Assembly: GCA_023896275.1 (NCBI GenBank)
Contig: MLDA01000015.1
Span: 1 to 64,000 of the forward strand
DNA: 64,000 bases
Reading direction: 5' to 3'
Source: Kocuria rosea subsp. polaris
GTDB taxonomy: Bacteria > Actinomycetota > Actinomycetes > Actinomycetales > Micrococcaceae
The position numbers were made by a program, and so were the translations under genes. Of this stretch, positions 16,229 to 25,008 are shown one piece after another. Numbering within the stretch: position 1 is the first letter of the stretch; every line of letters starts with the position of its first letter. The notes beneath the pieces were generated by a model. It searched no databases, had not been told where the DNA came from, and worked only from the letters and a program-made list of their open reading frames with translations.

Positions 16229-16642
16229 TCAGCGCCCCGGGGACCCCGGGACCGCGAGCTCGCCCGTCAGGTACTGGGCGCGACCGAAGCCGAAGCTCCA
16301 GTCCTCGGGCCCGTTCTCGACGTAGCCAAGGAAGACGTCCTCCCCCGCCACACCGACCTCGCCGAGGGACGAGCAGATCCGCGCATAGAGCCGCTGCTTC
16401 GCCTCGATGGTGCGGCCACGCTGCGTGAAGATCTGCAGCATGACCACCCCCTCGGACCGCTCGAAGCCCAGCCCGGCGTCCTGGGCGACGATCTGACCGG
16501 AGGCATGCTCGGTCACGATGTGGAAGTAGTCACCCTCCGGAATGCCGTACTCGCCGACGATCGCGTCGTGCACGGCACGGCTGATCGCGCTCACCCGCTC
16601 GGGCCCCCGGCCGGAGGCCAGGTCGATTCTCACGAGCGGCAT
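16229..16642 (-). CDS. Tautomerase-superfamily protein
   Basis: 137 aa. It begins MPLVRIDLASGRG, so after Met removal Pro would be residue 1, the catalytic base of 4-oxalocrotonate-tautomerase-type enzymes. About twice the length of a single 4-OT subunit, it is a fused two-unit form with a second beta-alpha-beta unit from about residue 60 (GVVMLQIFTQRGRTIEAKQRLY). It starts four bases after the transporter stop, so the two are co-transcribed. Its role in inositol use is unknown; keto-enol conversion of an inosose or DKG is a possible, untested function. Confidence 0.78.
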   Translation of the reverse strand: MPLVRIDLASGRGPERVSAISRAVHDAIVGEYGIPEGDYFHIVTEHASGQIVAQDAGLGFERSEGVVMLQIFTQRGRTIEAKQRLYARICSSLGEVGVAGEDVFLGYVENGPEDWSFGFGRAQYLTGELAVPGSPGR

Positions 16643-16646
16643 GGCG

Positions 16647-18107
16647 TTACTTCCCGGCCTTGAGGTGGTGCAGGAAGATCTCGCCGGTCTGCACGTCCTC
16701 TTCGACCTTCTCCAGCGTGATGCCGCGCGTCTCGGGCACCTGCGTCTGCACGAAGATGATGGCCAGGACGCCAAGGCCGGCGAACATGAAGAACGTTCCG
16801 GTGATCCCGATGCCCTGCACGAGCGAGGGGAAGTACAGACCCAGGAACGCGTTCGCGATCCAGAGGCAGAACACCGAGACGCCCATGCCGAAGGCGCGCA
16901 CGCGCAACGGGAAGATCTCCGAGAGCAGGACCCAGACGGCGATGTTCAGGAACGTCTGCATCGAGCCGACGAACGCGACGACGAGCAGCAGGATGACCCA
17001 CGGGCGGGCCGGATTCCCGTCCTCGAGAATGATCGAGAAGGTGCCGATCAGCACGTGGCAGACCGTCGTCAGGCTGAAACCGATCAGGAGCGTCTTGCGC
17101 CGGTCCATCGTCTGCATCAGGCGCAGAGCGATCAGGCCGCCGACGACGGCGATGACGCCGGGGGCGATGTTGGCCACGAGGGCCATCTTCTCGGCGAAGC
17201 CGGACTCGACGAGAACCGTCTGACCGTAATACATGATCGAGTTGATGCCGGTGAACTGCTGGAAGACGCCGATGCCGATGCCCACGAGCAGGATGCGAAC
17301 GAACCACTTGTTCTTCAGTGCGCCGAAACCTTCGTTGACGGAGCGCTCGTCCTTGGCGGCCGACTGGCGGATGTCGTCGAGCTCGGCGTCGGCGCGCTCC
17401 GTGGAGCGGACCATGCGCAGCACGGTCTCGGCGCCTTCGATGTCGCCGCGGGCGACGAGCCAGCGGGGCGACTCCGGCATGCGCAGCATGCCGATGAACA
17501 GCGCGATGGCCGGCAGCGCGGCCACGGCGAACATGATGCGCCAGACGCCGTCGAGGTGGCCGAGCGTGTTGCCGATGATGGCGTTGACGACGAAGGCGGC
17601 CAGCTGGCCGATGACGATCATCAGCTCGTTGCGGCCGGCGAGCGACCCGCGGATCTCGTACGGCGCCAGCTCGGCGAGGAACACCGGGACCACGGTCGAG
17701 GCGCCGCCGACGGCGAGGCCCAGGACGATGCGGCCGATGACCAGGACGCTGAACCCGGGGGCGAACACGACGAACATGGCGCCGGCGAAGAACAGGATCG
17801 CCAGCAGGAGGATCGTCTTGCGGCGGCCCCACCCGTCGGAGATGCGCCCGCCGAGCATCGCGCCGATCGCCGCGGCGAAGAGCAGGGAGGACGTCACGAC
17901 GCCCTCGGTGAACGGGGTCAGGCCCAGCTCGGCCGACATCGGCCGCAGTGCGCCGTTGATGACACCGGTGTCGTAGCCGAAGAGCAGTCCACCGAAGGTC
18001 GCGATCATGGCGACCAGGCCGAGCTTCTTCCGGTGCGGCCCGGGCGTCAGCGGCGGCAGTCCCGCCGGAGCGCCGCCGGGGGCGGCGAACGGATTGTGCG
18101 AACTCAT
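16647..18107 (-). CDS. MFS sugar porter, probable inositol/H+ symporter
   Basis: 486 aa with about 12 membrane segments. Sugar-porter signatures: GGLLFGYDTGVINGAL near residue 41, RISDGWGRRKT, RGSLAGRNELMIVIGQ, PESPRWLVARGD, a QQFTGINSIMYYGQ substrate region and the C-terminal PETRG. IolT-type porters of this family carry myo-inositol. I chose the ATG at 18107, which has GAAGGAG six bases upstream; the frame extends to 18131 but without a ribosome site. The promoter (18150-18178) carries a GntR-type site, tying it to the inositol regulon. Confidence 0.88.
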   Translation of the reverse strand: MSSHNPFAAPGGAPAGLPPLTPGPHRKKLGLVAMIATFGGLLFGYDTGVINGALRPMSAELGLTPFTEGVVTSSLLFAAAIGAMLGGRISDGWGRRKTILLLAILFFAGAMFVVFAPGFSVLVIGRIVLGLAVGGASTVVPVFLAELAPYEIRGSLAGRNELMIVIGQLAAFVVNAIIGNTLGHLDGVWRIMFAVAALPAIALFIGMLRMPESPRWLVARGDIEGAETVLRMVRSTERADAELDDIRQSAAKDERSVNEGFGALKNKWFVRILLVGIGIGVFQQFTGINSIMYYGQTVLVESGFAEKMALVANIAPGVIAVVGGLIALRLMQTMDRRKTLLIGFSLTTVCHVLIGTFSIILEDGNPARPWVILLLVVAFVGSMQTFLNIAVWVLLSEIFPLRVRAFGMGVSVFCLWIANAFLGLYFPSLVQGIGITGTFFMFAGLGVLAIIFVQTQVPETRGITLEKVEEDVQTGEIFLHHLKAGK

Positions 18108-18149
18108 GAAGACTCCTTCGTCCAGTTCCATTGTGATGCGTGTCTCACC

Positions 18150-18178
18150 AGACTAACGCGCGAAAGACAGTTTGTCAG
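18150..18178 (-). promoter_or_regulatory. Predicted promoter of the inositol transporter gene
   Basis: CTGACA (18178-18173, five matches to the -35 consensus), a 17-base spacer and TAGTCT (18155-18150). The operator at 18173-18182 covers the -35. The expected start is near 18143. Confidence 0.55.
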
Positions 18179-18182
18179 GTCA
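18173..18182. promoter_or_regulatory. Probable GntR operator 4 (TGTCAGGTCA)
   Basis: One mismatch from TGTC-N2-GACA, but the flanks are strongly conserved: TTGTCA-n-G-n-CATACT-n-ACA is shared with operator 1 at 4670. It overlaps the -35 of the transporter promoter. Confidence 0.5.
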
Positions 18183-18264
18183 TACTCACAAGTTTCTTTG
18201 AAATTTACTCTCACGCCCCGTCACCCCAGCGCCCGCAGGCGCCGTCGCGTGGGAGAATTGGGCC

Positions 18265-19305
18265 ATGCCGGAGCAGGGGACGCCAGAGACTGCGTACGGG
18301 CGCGCGCCCGCGGCCACGCAGGAGGACGTCGCCCGCGAACTCGGCATCTCCCGCACCCTCGTCTCGCTCGCGCTGCGGGACCGCCCCGGCGTCAGCGGGC
18401 CGATGCGTCAGCGCATCCTCGAGACCGCCGAGCGCCTCGGCTACCGCCGCAACAGCCTCGCCGCCGAGCTGGCACAGCGGCAGCGCACCGCGGTCGGACT
18501 GCACCTGCTCGACGCGCACAATGACGTCTACGCAACGATCCTGAGCAGCGTGCAGGCGGTCATCGCCCCGGCCGGGCGCCGGCTCGTCCTCGCGGTGAAC
18601 TCCCGCTCCGGGCGCGACGACCCGCAGCCGCGCAACACCCTGCTCGAGGCCAACGTCGGCGTTATCATCTCGGCGACGTCGGTCGCCCCCGACGACGACG
18701 TGCGCACCCTGAACCGGGCCCTGCCCGTCGTCCTCGTCGCCCGCCGGGTCGAGGGCGTCGACAGCGTCTACGTCGAACACGACGTCGGGGCCCGCGCCGC
18801 CGTCGAACACCTCGCCGGGCTCGGGCACACGCGGGTAGCCCACCTGACCGGCCCCTCGTTCGAGGGCCACACCCAGCGCCGCGCCGGCTACCTCGAGGCG
18901 ATGCGCTCGCTTGGGCTCGCCCCGGAGGTCGCCACGAACCCCGGGTTCGCCCGCGAGGAGGCCTTCGGGGCCGCGCGCGCCCTGCTCGACCGGCCGGCCG
19001 CGGACCGCCCGACGGCCGTCTTCACCCACAACGACGAGCTGGCCCTCGCCGTCCGGGAGGCCGCGGCCGACCTGGGGCTGCGCGTGCCCGCGGACCTCTC
19101 CGTCGTCGGCTTCGACAACTCCCGGGCGGCCGGCCTGACCGGCGTCGACCTGACCACCGTGGACATTCGCGGCGACGAGCTCGGCCGCGCGGCCGCCGAG
19201 GCGGCCATCCGCCGGCTCGAGCACCCGGGTGCACCCCCGCTGCAGCGCGGCTTCACCCCCTCGCTCGTCGTGCGCCGCTCCACCGCTCCCCCGCGGGGCG
19301 TGTGA
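18265..19305 (+). CDS. LacI-family transcriptional regulator
   Basis: 346 aa. HTH at residues about 18-64 (TQEDVARELGISRTLVSLALRDRPGVSGPMRQRILETAERLGYRRN). A periplasmic-binding-like effector domain follows (about 75-335), with FTHNDELALAVREAAADLGLRVPADLSVVGFDNS and the DLTTVDIRGDELGRAA region. It is divergent from the inositol transporter gene across a 157-base region, so it could be a second regulator of that promoter, but no convincing LacI operator is visible; a short TTTC/GAAA repeat lies at 18193-18203. The ligand is unknown. Confidence 0.85.
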   Translation: MPEQGTPETAYGRAPAATQEDVARELGISRTLVSLALRDRPGVSGPMRQRILETAERLGYRRNSLAAELAQRQRTAVGLHLLDAHNDVYATILSSVQAVIAPAGRRLVLAVNSRSGRDDPQPRNTLLEANVGVIISATSVAPDDDVRTLNRALPVVLVARRVEGVDSVYVEHDVGARAAVEHLAGLGHTRVAHLTGPSFEGHTQRRAGYLEAMRSLGLAPEVATNPGFAREEAFGAARALLDRPAADRPTAVFTHNDELALAVREAAADLGLRVPADLSVVGFDNSRAAGLTGVDLTTVDIRGDELGRAAAEAAIRRLEHPGAPPLQRGFTPSLVVRRSTAPPRGV

Positions 19306-19412
19306 GCCCCGTCTCGGGCACCCCGAGGCCACGGCGAACGGTTCACCTGCCCCTCGCCCGCGATGCACCTCCCGGTTGGCGGCGACGGCGGAAAGCGTGA
19401 AACGATGTGCGG

Positions 19413-22400
19413 ATGAGCAGCCAGCAGTTTCCGCTGATCGACGCCCGCGAAATCCTGCGTGTGGTCGGCGGCGCAGCCTTCACCCGCGGCAAGGGTTACG
19501 CGGACACCGATCGCATCCTCGACATCGACTGGGACGACTCCGACGCGACCCTCTCCGCCGACGTCCAGGGCACCGATGTCGAGCCCTACACGACCGTCGT
19601 TCAGCTCGTGAACGCCAAAAACGGCTGGCGTATCGGCTCCGCCTACTGCTCGTGCCCCGTCGGGCAGAACTGCAAGCACACCGCTGCGATCATGATCGAG
19701 TCGAACTCGATTCACATGCGGGCCAAGGACGACATCGTCGTCGAGGCACCCGCCACCTCGCCCGCCTGGCACCAGAGCCTCGACGGTCTCCTCGCCGCGG
19801 GCGCAACACCCAAGGCGAGTAGCCCGAAGCCACAGGCCTCCTCCGACGCCGTCGATCCCAGCGGGCGAATCCAGCCGCTCGCCCTGCAGTTCGAACTGCA
19901 GGACAACATGCTCTCCGCCCACCGCCAGTGGGCCCCGGGAAGCGGGGCGGGCCGCCAGCGCGCCGCCCGCCGCTTCCAGCTCGGGGTCCGCCCGATGGTC
20001 CGCTCGGGCAATGGGCGCTGGGTGCGCGGCAACCTGCGCTGGAATTCGATCAGCTTCAAAACCTACGGACTGAACCTCGACGAGGAGCAGCACCGTTGGT
20101 TCTGCCAGTTCGTGCCGCTGCACCGCGCCAACGGCCAGTTGTACTTCGGCGAGGACAACGACTGGATCAACCTCGACGACTTCTCCTCCCCGCTGCTGTG
20201 GACCCTGCTCGGCGAGGCCCGTGACCTAGGCATCGAATTCATCGGGCGCAACGGCGAAGCGGACATCCGCGTCGCCGATCCCGCCGGGCTCGTGCTGGCC
20301 GCCGTGCGGCCGGCCGGGTCCTCGACCGATACTCGCGACGCCGGCGCCGCGCCCGGGGACGACGACGGCCCACTGACGCTGGCCCCGGCCCTCACGATGG
20401 GTGAGGAGAACGTCCTGCTCGGCGGCGATGTGCCGGCCGGTCCCATCGGCCACCACGGCGCCTATCTCGGCCTCGACGGCGGCCACCGGATCCTCCTGGC
20501 CCCGATGGCGCACCGGCTGAACCCGACGGAGCTCGAAATGTTCCGCCACCCGGAATCGATCGAGATCCCGCGCGAGGACGTCGACAGGTTCCTGAAGAAG
20601 GTCTACCCGCGGCTCGGCCGCAAGGTCACGGTCGCCAGCCCCGACGGTTCGGTCGAGCTACCCGACATCCAGCCGCCGAAGCTCGTCCTCAAGGCGACCT
20701 TCACGGGCGAGGACGAGGCCGAGATGAGCTGGGACTTCGACTACGGCGACGTCGTCGTCGACGCCGACACCCGCGACGCCACGGCGGAGGCGGAGCTCGA
20801 GCGCGCCGTGCTGCGCGCGCTCGAAGACACACCGCTGGCCGGCGCGTCCCTGGCCCCGCGCAGCCTCAAGGGTCTGCAGACCGTCGACCTCATCCGGCAC
20901 GTCATTCCGGCCGTCGAGGCCACCGACGGCGCTGAGGTCCGCACCAGCGGTGAGCAGCCGCCCTTTCACGAGTTGACCGAGGCGCCCGAACTCACCGTCA
21001 CGACGGTTGAGTCCGATCGCCGCGACTGGTTCGATCTGGGGCTGATCATCGCCGTCGGCGACCTGCGCATCCCCTACGCCGACATCCTGCGCGCGCTTTC
21101 GCGCGGACAGACACGCATGCTGATGCCGGACAAGACCTGGTTCTCGCTTGAGCAGCCCCTCTTCGACAAGCTGCGCGAGCTCGTCAGCGAAGCGACACAG
21201 CTGACCGACGGCGACGCCGGCGCGCTCCAGATCACGCGCTACCAGGCGTCCCTGTGGGAGGAGCTCGACGCCCTCGCCGTGCAGACCGAGGGGCCCGACT
21301 CCTGGTACGCCGGCGTCGGCTCCCTGCTGGACTTCGCGGAATCCGGCCCCGTCGAGCTACCGACGGGGCTGCAGGCCGAGCTGCGCCCCTACCAGCTCTC
21401 CGGGTTCGGCTGGCTGGCGACCCTCTGGCGCAACGGCCTCGGCGGCGTCCTCGCCGACGACATGGGCCTCGGCAAGACCCTGCAGACGCTCGCGCTCATG
21501 CTGCACGCGAAGCAGACGTGGGCCACCGCCGCCGACCGTCCTGAATCCACGGGAGACGCGTCCAACTTGCCCGGGCCGTTCCTCGTGGTCGCCCCCACCT
21601 CGGTCGTGAGCAACTGGGAGGACGAGGCCAAGAAGTTCGCCCCGGACCTGCGGGTTGCCACGGTCTCCGATACGCAGCCGCGCGCGGCCGTCAAGCTCGC
21701 GGCCCTCGCCGCGGAGTACGACATCGTCATCACCTCCTACACGCTCTTCCGCCTCGACGCGGACGCGTATCAGGAGCAGACCTGGGCCGGGCTTGTGCTC
21801 GACGAGGCGCAGTTCGTGAAGAACAAGGCGACCAAGGCGCACCAGGCCGCCCGCGACCTGACCGCCCGCTTCAAGCTGGCCATCACGGGTACCCCGATGG
21901 AGAACAACCTGATGGAGCTGTGGTCGATCTTCTCGATCGTCTCCCCCGGCCTGTTCCCTTCCGCGGTGCGCTTCGCCGAAAACTACCAGCGCCCGATCGA
22001 GCGCCAGGGCCTGAGCGAACCGCTCGGCCGGCTGCGCCGCCGGGTGCGCCCGTTCATGCTGCGCCGCACGAAGGACGCCGTCGTCACGGACCTGCCGCCG
22101 AAACAGGAGCAGGTCCTGCACATCGACCTGACGCCGAAGCACCGCAAGATCTACGACACGCACCTGCAGCGCGAACGCCAGAAGATCCTGCGCCTGGTCG
22201 AGGACATGGACAAGAACCGGTTCACGATCTTCCAGTCGCTGACCCTGCTGCGCATGCTTTCGCTGGACGCCTCGCTCGTCGACGACGAGTACGCGGGCGT
22301 CGCGAGCGCGAAGCTCGACGTGCTCTTCGAGCAGCTCGAGGATGTCCTGGCCGAGGGCCACCGCGCCTTGGTCTTCAGCCAGTTCACGTCCTTCCTGAAG

Positions 22401-22811
22401 AAGGCCGCGGGCCGGCTCAAGGATGAGGGCGTCGAGTACGTCTACCTCGACGGGTCGACGCGTCGGCGCCAGGAGGTCATCGCCGCATTCAAGGAGGGCC
22501 GCGCGCCGGTCTTCCTGATCTCGCTCAAGGCGGGCGGTTTCGGCCTGAACCTGACGGAGGCCGACTACTGCTTCCTGCTCGACCCGTGGTGGAACCCCGC
22601 CGCGGAGTCCCAGGCGGTCGACCGCGCCCACCGCATCGGCCAGACCCGCAACGTGATGGTCTACCGGATGGTCGCCAAGGACACGATCGAGGAAAAGGTC
22701 GTCGCCCTCCAGGACGCCAAGCGCAAGCTCATCTCCTCCGTCATGGACGAGGGTGAGGGCTTCGGCTCGACGCTAACGGCCGACGACATCCGGGACCTCC
22801 TCAAAGACTGA
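19413..22811 (+). CDS. SWIM-domain SNF2/RapA-like helicase
   Basis: 1132 aa. Residues about 78-92 hold a SWIM zinc finger (CSC...CKH). A long variable middle region (about 130-640) precedes the SNF2 ATPase: Walker A LADDMGLGKT near 685, the DEAQ motif near 796, and the helicase C-terminal block LISLKAGGFGLNLTEADYCFLLDPWWNP plus QAVDRAHRIGQT near 1030-1080. Such proteins act on DNA-protein or RNA polymerase complexes; the specific bacterial role is unknown. I prefer the ATG at 19413 over an in-frame GTG six bases earlier. A weak hairpin follows. No defence genes lie beside it, so I see no reason to call it part of a defence island. Confidence 0.9.
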   Translation: MSSQQFPLIDAREILRVVGGAAFTRGKGYADTDRILDIDWDDSDATLSADVQGTDVEPYTTVVQLVNAKNGWRIGSAYCSCPVGQNCKHTAAIMIESNSIHMRAKDDIVVEAPATSPAWHQSLDGLLAAGATPKASSPKPQASSDAVDPSGRIQPLALQFELQDNMLSAHRQWAPGSGAGRQRAARRFQLGVRPMVRSGNGRWVRGNLRWNSISFKTYGLNLDEEQHRWFCQFVPLHRANGQLYFGEDNDWINLDDFSSPLLWTLLGEARDLGIEFIGRNGEADIRVADPAGLVLAAVRPAGSSTDTRDAGAAPGDDDGPLTLAPALTMGEENVLLGGDVPAGPIGHHGAYLGLDGGHRILLAPMAHRLNPTELEMFRHPESIEIPREDVDRFLKKVYPRLGRKVTVASPDGSVELPDIQPPKLVLKATFTGEDEAEMSWDFDYGDVVVDADTRDATAEAELERAVLRALEDTPLAGASLAPRSLKGLQTVDLIRHVIPAVEATDGAEVRTSGEQPPFHELTEAPELTVTTVESDRRDWFDLGLIIAVGDLRIPYADILRALSRGQTRMLMPDKTWFSLEQPLFDKLRELVSEATQLTDGDAGALQITRYQASLWEELDALAVQTEGPDSWYAGVGSLLDFAESGPVELPTGLQAELRPYQLSGFGWLATLWRNGLGGVLADDMGLGKTLQTLALMLHAKQTWATAADRPESTGDASNLPGPFLVVAPTSVVSNWEDEAKKFAPDLRVATVSDTQPRAAVKLAALAAEYDIVITSYTLFRLDADAYQEQTWAGLVLDEAQFVKNKATKAHQAARDLTARFKLAITGTPMENNLMELWSIFSIVSPGLFPSAVRFAENYQRPIERQGLSEPLGRLRRRVRPFMLRRTKDAVVTDLPPKQEQVLHIDLTPKHRKIYDTHLQRERQKILRLVEDMDKNRFTIFQSLTLLRMLSLDASLVDDEYAGVASAKLDVLFEQLEDVLAEGHRALVFSQFTSFLKKAAGRLKDEGVEYVYLDGSTRRRQEVIAAFKEGRAPVFLISLKAGGFGLNLTEADYCFLLDPWWNPAAESQAVDRAHRIGQTRNVMVYRMVAKDTIEEKVVALQDAKRKLISSVMDEGEGFGSTLTADDIRDLLKD

Positions 22812-22834
22812 AGTCACGGGTCGCCCGCCAGGGC

Positions 22835-22878
22835 CCTGAAAGCGCACGACGACGACGTGGTCGCCCGTCGCTTTCAGG
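22835..22878 (+). terminator. Weak hairpin after the SNF2 gene
   Basis: Arms CCTGAAAGCG (22835-22844) and its complement (22869-22878) pair perfectly around a 24-base loop. There is no T-run. The rest of 22812-23059 is less GC-rich than its surroundings and holds no gene. Confidence 0.3.
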
Positions 22879-23059
22879 CGCCGGCCGCCGCCAGATCGTC
22901 TGATGCCGATTGCGGGCCCCGCCTCCTCGCGTCCCTCCCCTGAGCCCGATACGAAAGTAAAATAGGTACCAGGACTTCCCATCCACAGAGTCGAACAACT
23001 ATTCCCATAGTATCCACATGCCCCTATCGCGAATCGCTGACACGTACTAAAATAGGGGT

Positions 23060-24934
23060 ATGACCATCACGCACCCCACCGAGACCCCCGCTGCCGCTTC
23101 CGGCGCCGCGGGCCGGGTGCGCGAGGCCGCCGCGCACCTGAAGGGGCACTGTTCCGAGGTCGGGTCTTTGACCGATGCCGATCTCGTGTACGCCACGTGC
23201 GCGGTCGAGGCCCTGGGCCGGATCGTTGACGCCCTGCGCGTGCGTTCTGCCGGGGAGATCGAGGCCCGCTCCAGCAAGGGTCTGGGCGAGGACCGGCTCT
23301 CGGCCCGGTACGGGTGCCGGACCGGGGCCGAGCTGCTCGAGCGCCTCACCGGTGCCCCCGCCCGTGAAGTCCGCCGGCGCGCCGGGCTGGATGCCCGCAC
23401 CCGGGCCGGTGTCTCGTTGACGGGGCAGGAGCTGCCGGCGAGGTTCCCGGCGATCGCGGATGCCCTGCACGCCGGGACACTCGGCATCGAGACCGCGGAA
23501 CTGCTCACCGGGATGCTCACCCGGGTCGCACCCCGGGCCGATCCGGGCGCGGCGTCCGCGGCCGAGACCGCGCTCGTGACTACCGCCACCGGCACCGCCG
23601 GCCAAGACTTCGCCGGACAGGACCCGGCCGGGGAAGCCGACACCGCAGGCATCGGTCCGGACGACTCCGCCAGCACGCCGGTGCTGGCGGCGACGTTCGC
23701 GGAGGTCAAGATCCACACCCAGGCCTGGGAAGCGCACCTGGACCAGGACGGACCCCACCCCGAGGCCGCACGCGCCACCGCCCGCCGCGGCCTGACGTTG
23801 GGCTCCGCCCGCGACGGACTGATCCCGGTGCGCGGGAACCTGATGCCCGAAACCGCAGCCCAACTCACCCGACTCCTCTCCGCGCACCTGAATCCCGCGG
23901 CCCGCAACCACGGCACCGACCCGAACCCCGAAACCGACAACGGCGAAAGTGCAGTAGATTCCGGGGCGCCGGCGGTGGTGGATGAGCGCACGCCCGCCCA
24001 AAAACGCCACGACGTACTCGCCTCGATCCTCACCGCTGCCGCCCGTGCCGCTGAGACCCCGACCCTCGGCGGGGATGCCGCGACGCTGCTCGTGCACGTC
24101 ACGGCCGAGGACCTGAATGATCCGGCCGGGAGCGCGACCCTGGACGGTCTCGAGGTCCCCGCACCGGCCCGGATCGGCCACCGCATCGCGTGCGCCGGGG
24201 CCGTGCAGAAAGTCCTCTTCGACCGCGACGGCCGCATCGTCGCTCTCGGGACGAAGGAGCGGGTCTTCAACGCCCACCAGCGCCGGGCGATCACCGCCCG
24301 CGACGGCGGATGTGTCATCCCCGGGTGCACGATCCCGGCCTCCTGGTGCGAGATCCACCACGTGCACGCCCACGCCCAGCACGGGCCGACACACACGGAC
24401 AATGGGGTGCTGCTCTGCTGGTTCCACCACCATCATCTCGAGACCTCCGGCTGGGACATCCACATGACTGGCGGGGTACCGCACGTGAAAGCACCCTCCT
24501 GGTACGACCCGACCGGAGAGTACAAAGCAGCGGTCAACGTGCTCACCCGCCGCGGCCGACACCACCGACCCGAACCACCACCAGCACTCGAGCCGCGCAC
24601 GAGAACCAGCCCGACACCGCACGCAGAGCCGAACCCCGGCACTGACACCAGCCCGCACGCGGGCGCGGATCCGAATGCTGCGGGTCGTAGAAGCAACGCG
24701 GGCACAGGCGCGGGCGAGGGTGCCGATCCCGGACGGGACGCTCAGGACGACGCCATCAGCGGCATTCTGCCTGCCACTCCGACGGCCTGGAACCCAAGCG
24801 AGGCCGCACGTCCGTTCGCCCTTGAAGAAGGAATCCCGACCCGCTGGGACCCGGACGCGAGTCAGAGCCCCGAAGAGGCCGCCGAAGAACGCAGGCGACG
24901 CTGGAACGCGGCAGACGACGAACCACCCTGGTGA
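23060..24934 (+). CDS. 13E12-repeat family protein: DUF222 plus HNH endonuclease domain
   Basis: 624 aa. The N-terminal part (about 20-330) is DUF222; the HNH domain at about 400-465 has CVIPGC, WCEIHHVHAHAQHGPTHTDN and CWFHHHHLE, i.e. the paired Cys and His residues of a beta-beta-alpha metal nuclease. The last 140 residues are a Pro/Glu/Arg-rich tail. The family is multicopy in actinobacterial genomes (first named for the M. tuberculosis 13E12 repeats) and is suspected to be mobile or homing-like, but a biological role is not established. There is no clear Shine-Dalgarno; TAAAAT lies just before the ATG, so the transcript may be leaderless. Confidence 0.88.
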   Translation: MTITHPTETPAAASGAAGRVREAAAHLKGHCSEVGSLTDADLVYATCAVEALGRIVDALRVRSAGEIEARSSKGLGEDRLSARYGCRTGAELLERLTGAPAREVRRRAGLDARTRAGVSLTGQELPARFPAIADALHAGTLGIETAELLTGMLTRVAPRADPGAASAAETALVTTATGTAGQDFAGQDPAGEADTAGIGPDDSASTPVLAATFAEVKIHTQAWEAHLDQDGPHPEAARATARRGLTLGSARDGLIPVRGNLMPETAAQLTRLLSAHLNPAARNHGTDPNPETDNGESAVDSGAPAVVDERTPAQKRHDVLASILTAAARAAETPTLGGDAATLLVHVTAEDLNDPAGSATLDGLEVPAPARIGHRIACAGAVQKVLFDRDGRIVALGTKERVFNAHQRRAITARDGGCVIPGCTIPASWCEIHHVHAHAQHGPTHTDNGVLLCWFHHHHLETSGWDIHMTGGVPHVKAPSWYDPTGEYKAAVNVLTRRGRHHRPEPPPALEPRTRTSPTPHAEPNPGTDTSPHAGADPNAAGRRSNAGTGAGEGADPGRDAQDDAISGILPATPTAWNPSEAARPFALEEGIPTRWDPDASQSPEEAAEERRRRWNAADDEPPW

Positions 24935-25008
24935 ACCCCCAGATCCGCAGAAACTCCCGAAACCGCCAGCGGTCAGGTACACCGGAACAAGGCAGCGCAC
25001 GGAGGGGA

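Noticed and set aside
18142-18153. GTCT-CACC-AGAC inverted repeat as the operator of the LacI-family protein
   Set aside because: Four-base arms are too short to distinguish from chance, and the repeat is explained by the overlapping -10 TAGTCT.
16542-18524. A 660-codon plus-strand frame opposite the transporter gene
   Set aside because: Low-complexity Asp/Glu/Arg/His composition and no domain; the minus strand encodes a clear sugar porter.
19413-22811. SNF2 helicase as part of a DISARM-like or other defence island
   Set aside because: Neighbours are a LacI regulator and a 13E12 protein; there is no methyltransferase, phospholipase D or other defence gene. The SWIM-SNF2 architecture is common in the chromosomal core of actinobacteria.
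23060-24934. 13E12 gene as an insertion sequence
   Set aside because: I see no terminal inverted repeats or target-site duplications around it, and no transposase domain.
23024-25000. A 658-codon minus-strand frame opposite the 13E12 protein
   Set aside because: Gly/Val/Arg-rich shadow; the plus strand carries DUF222 and a complete HNH motif.
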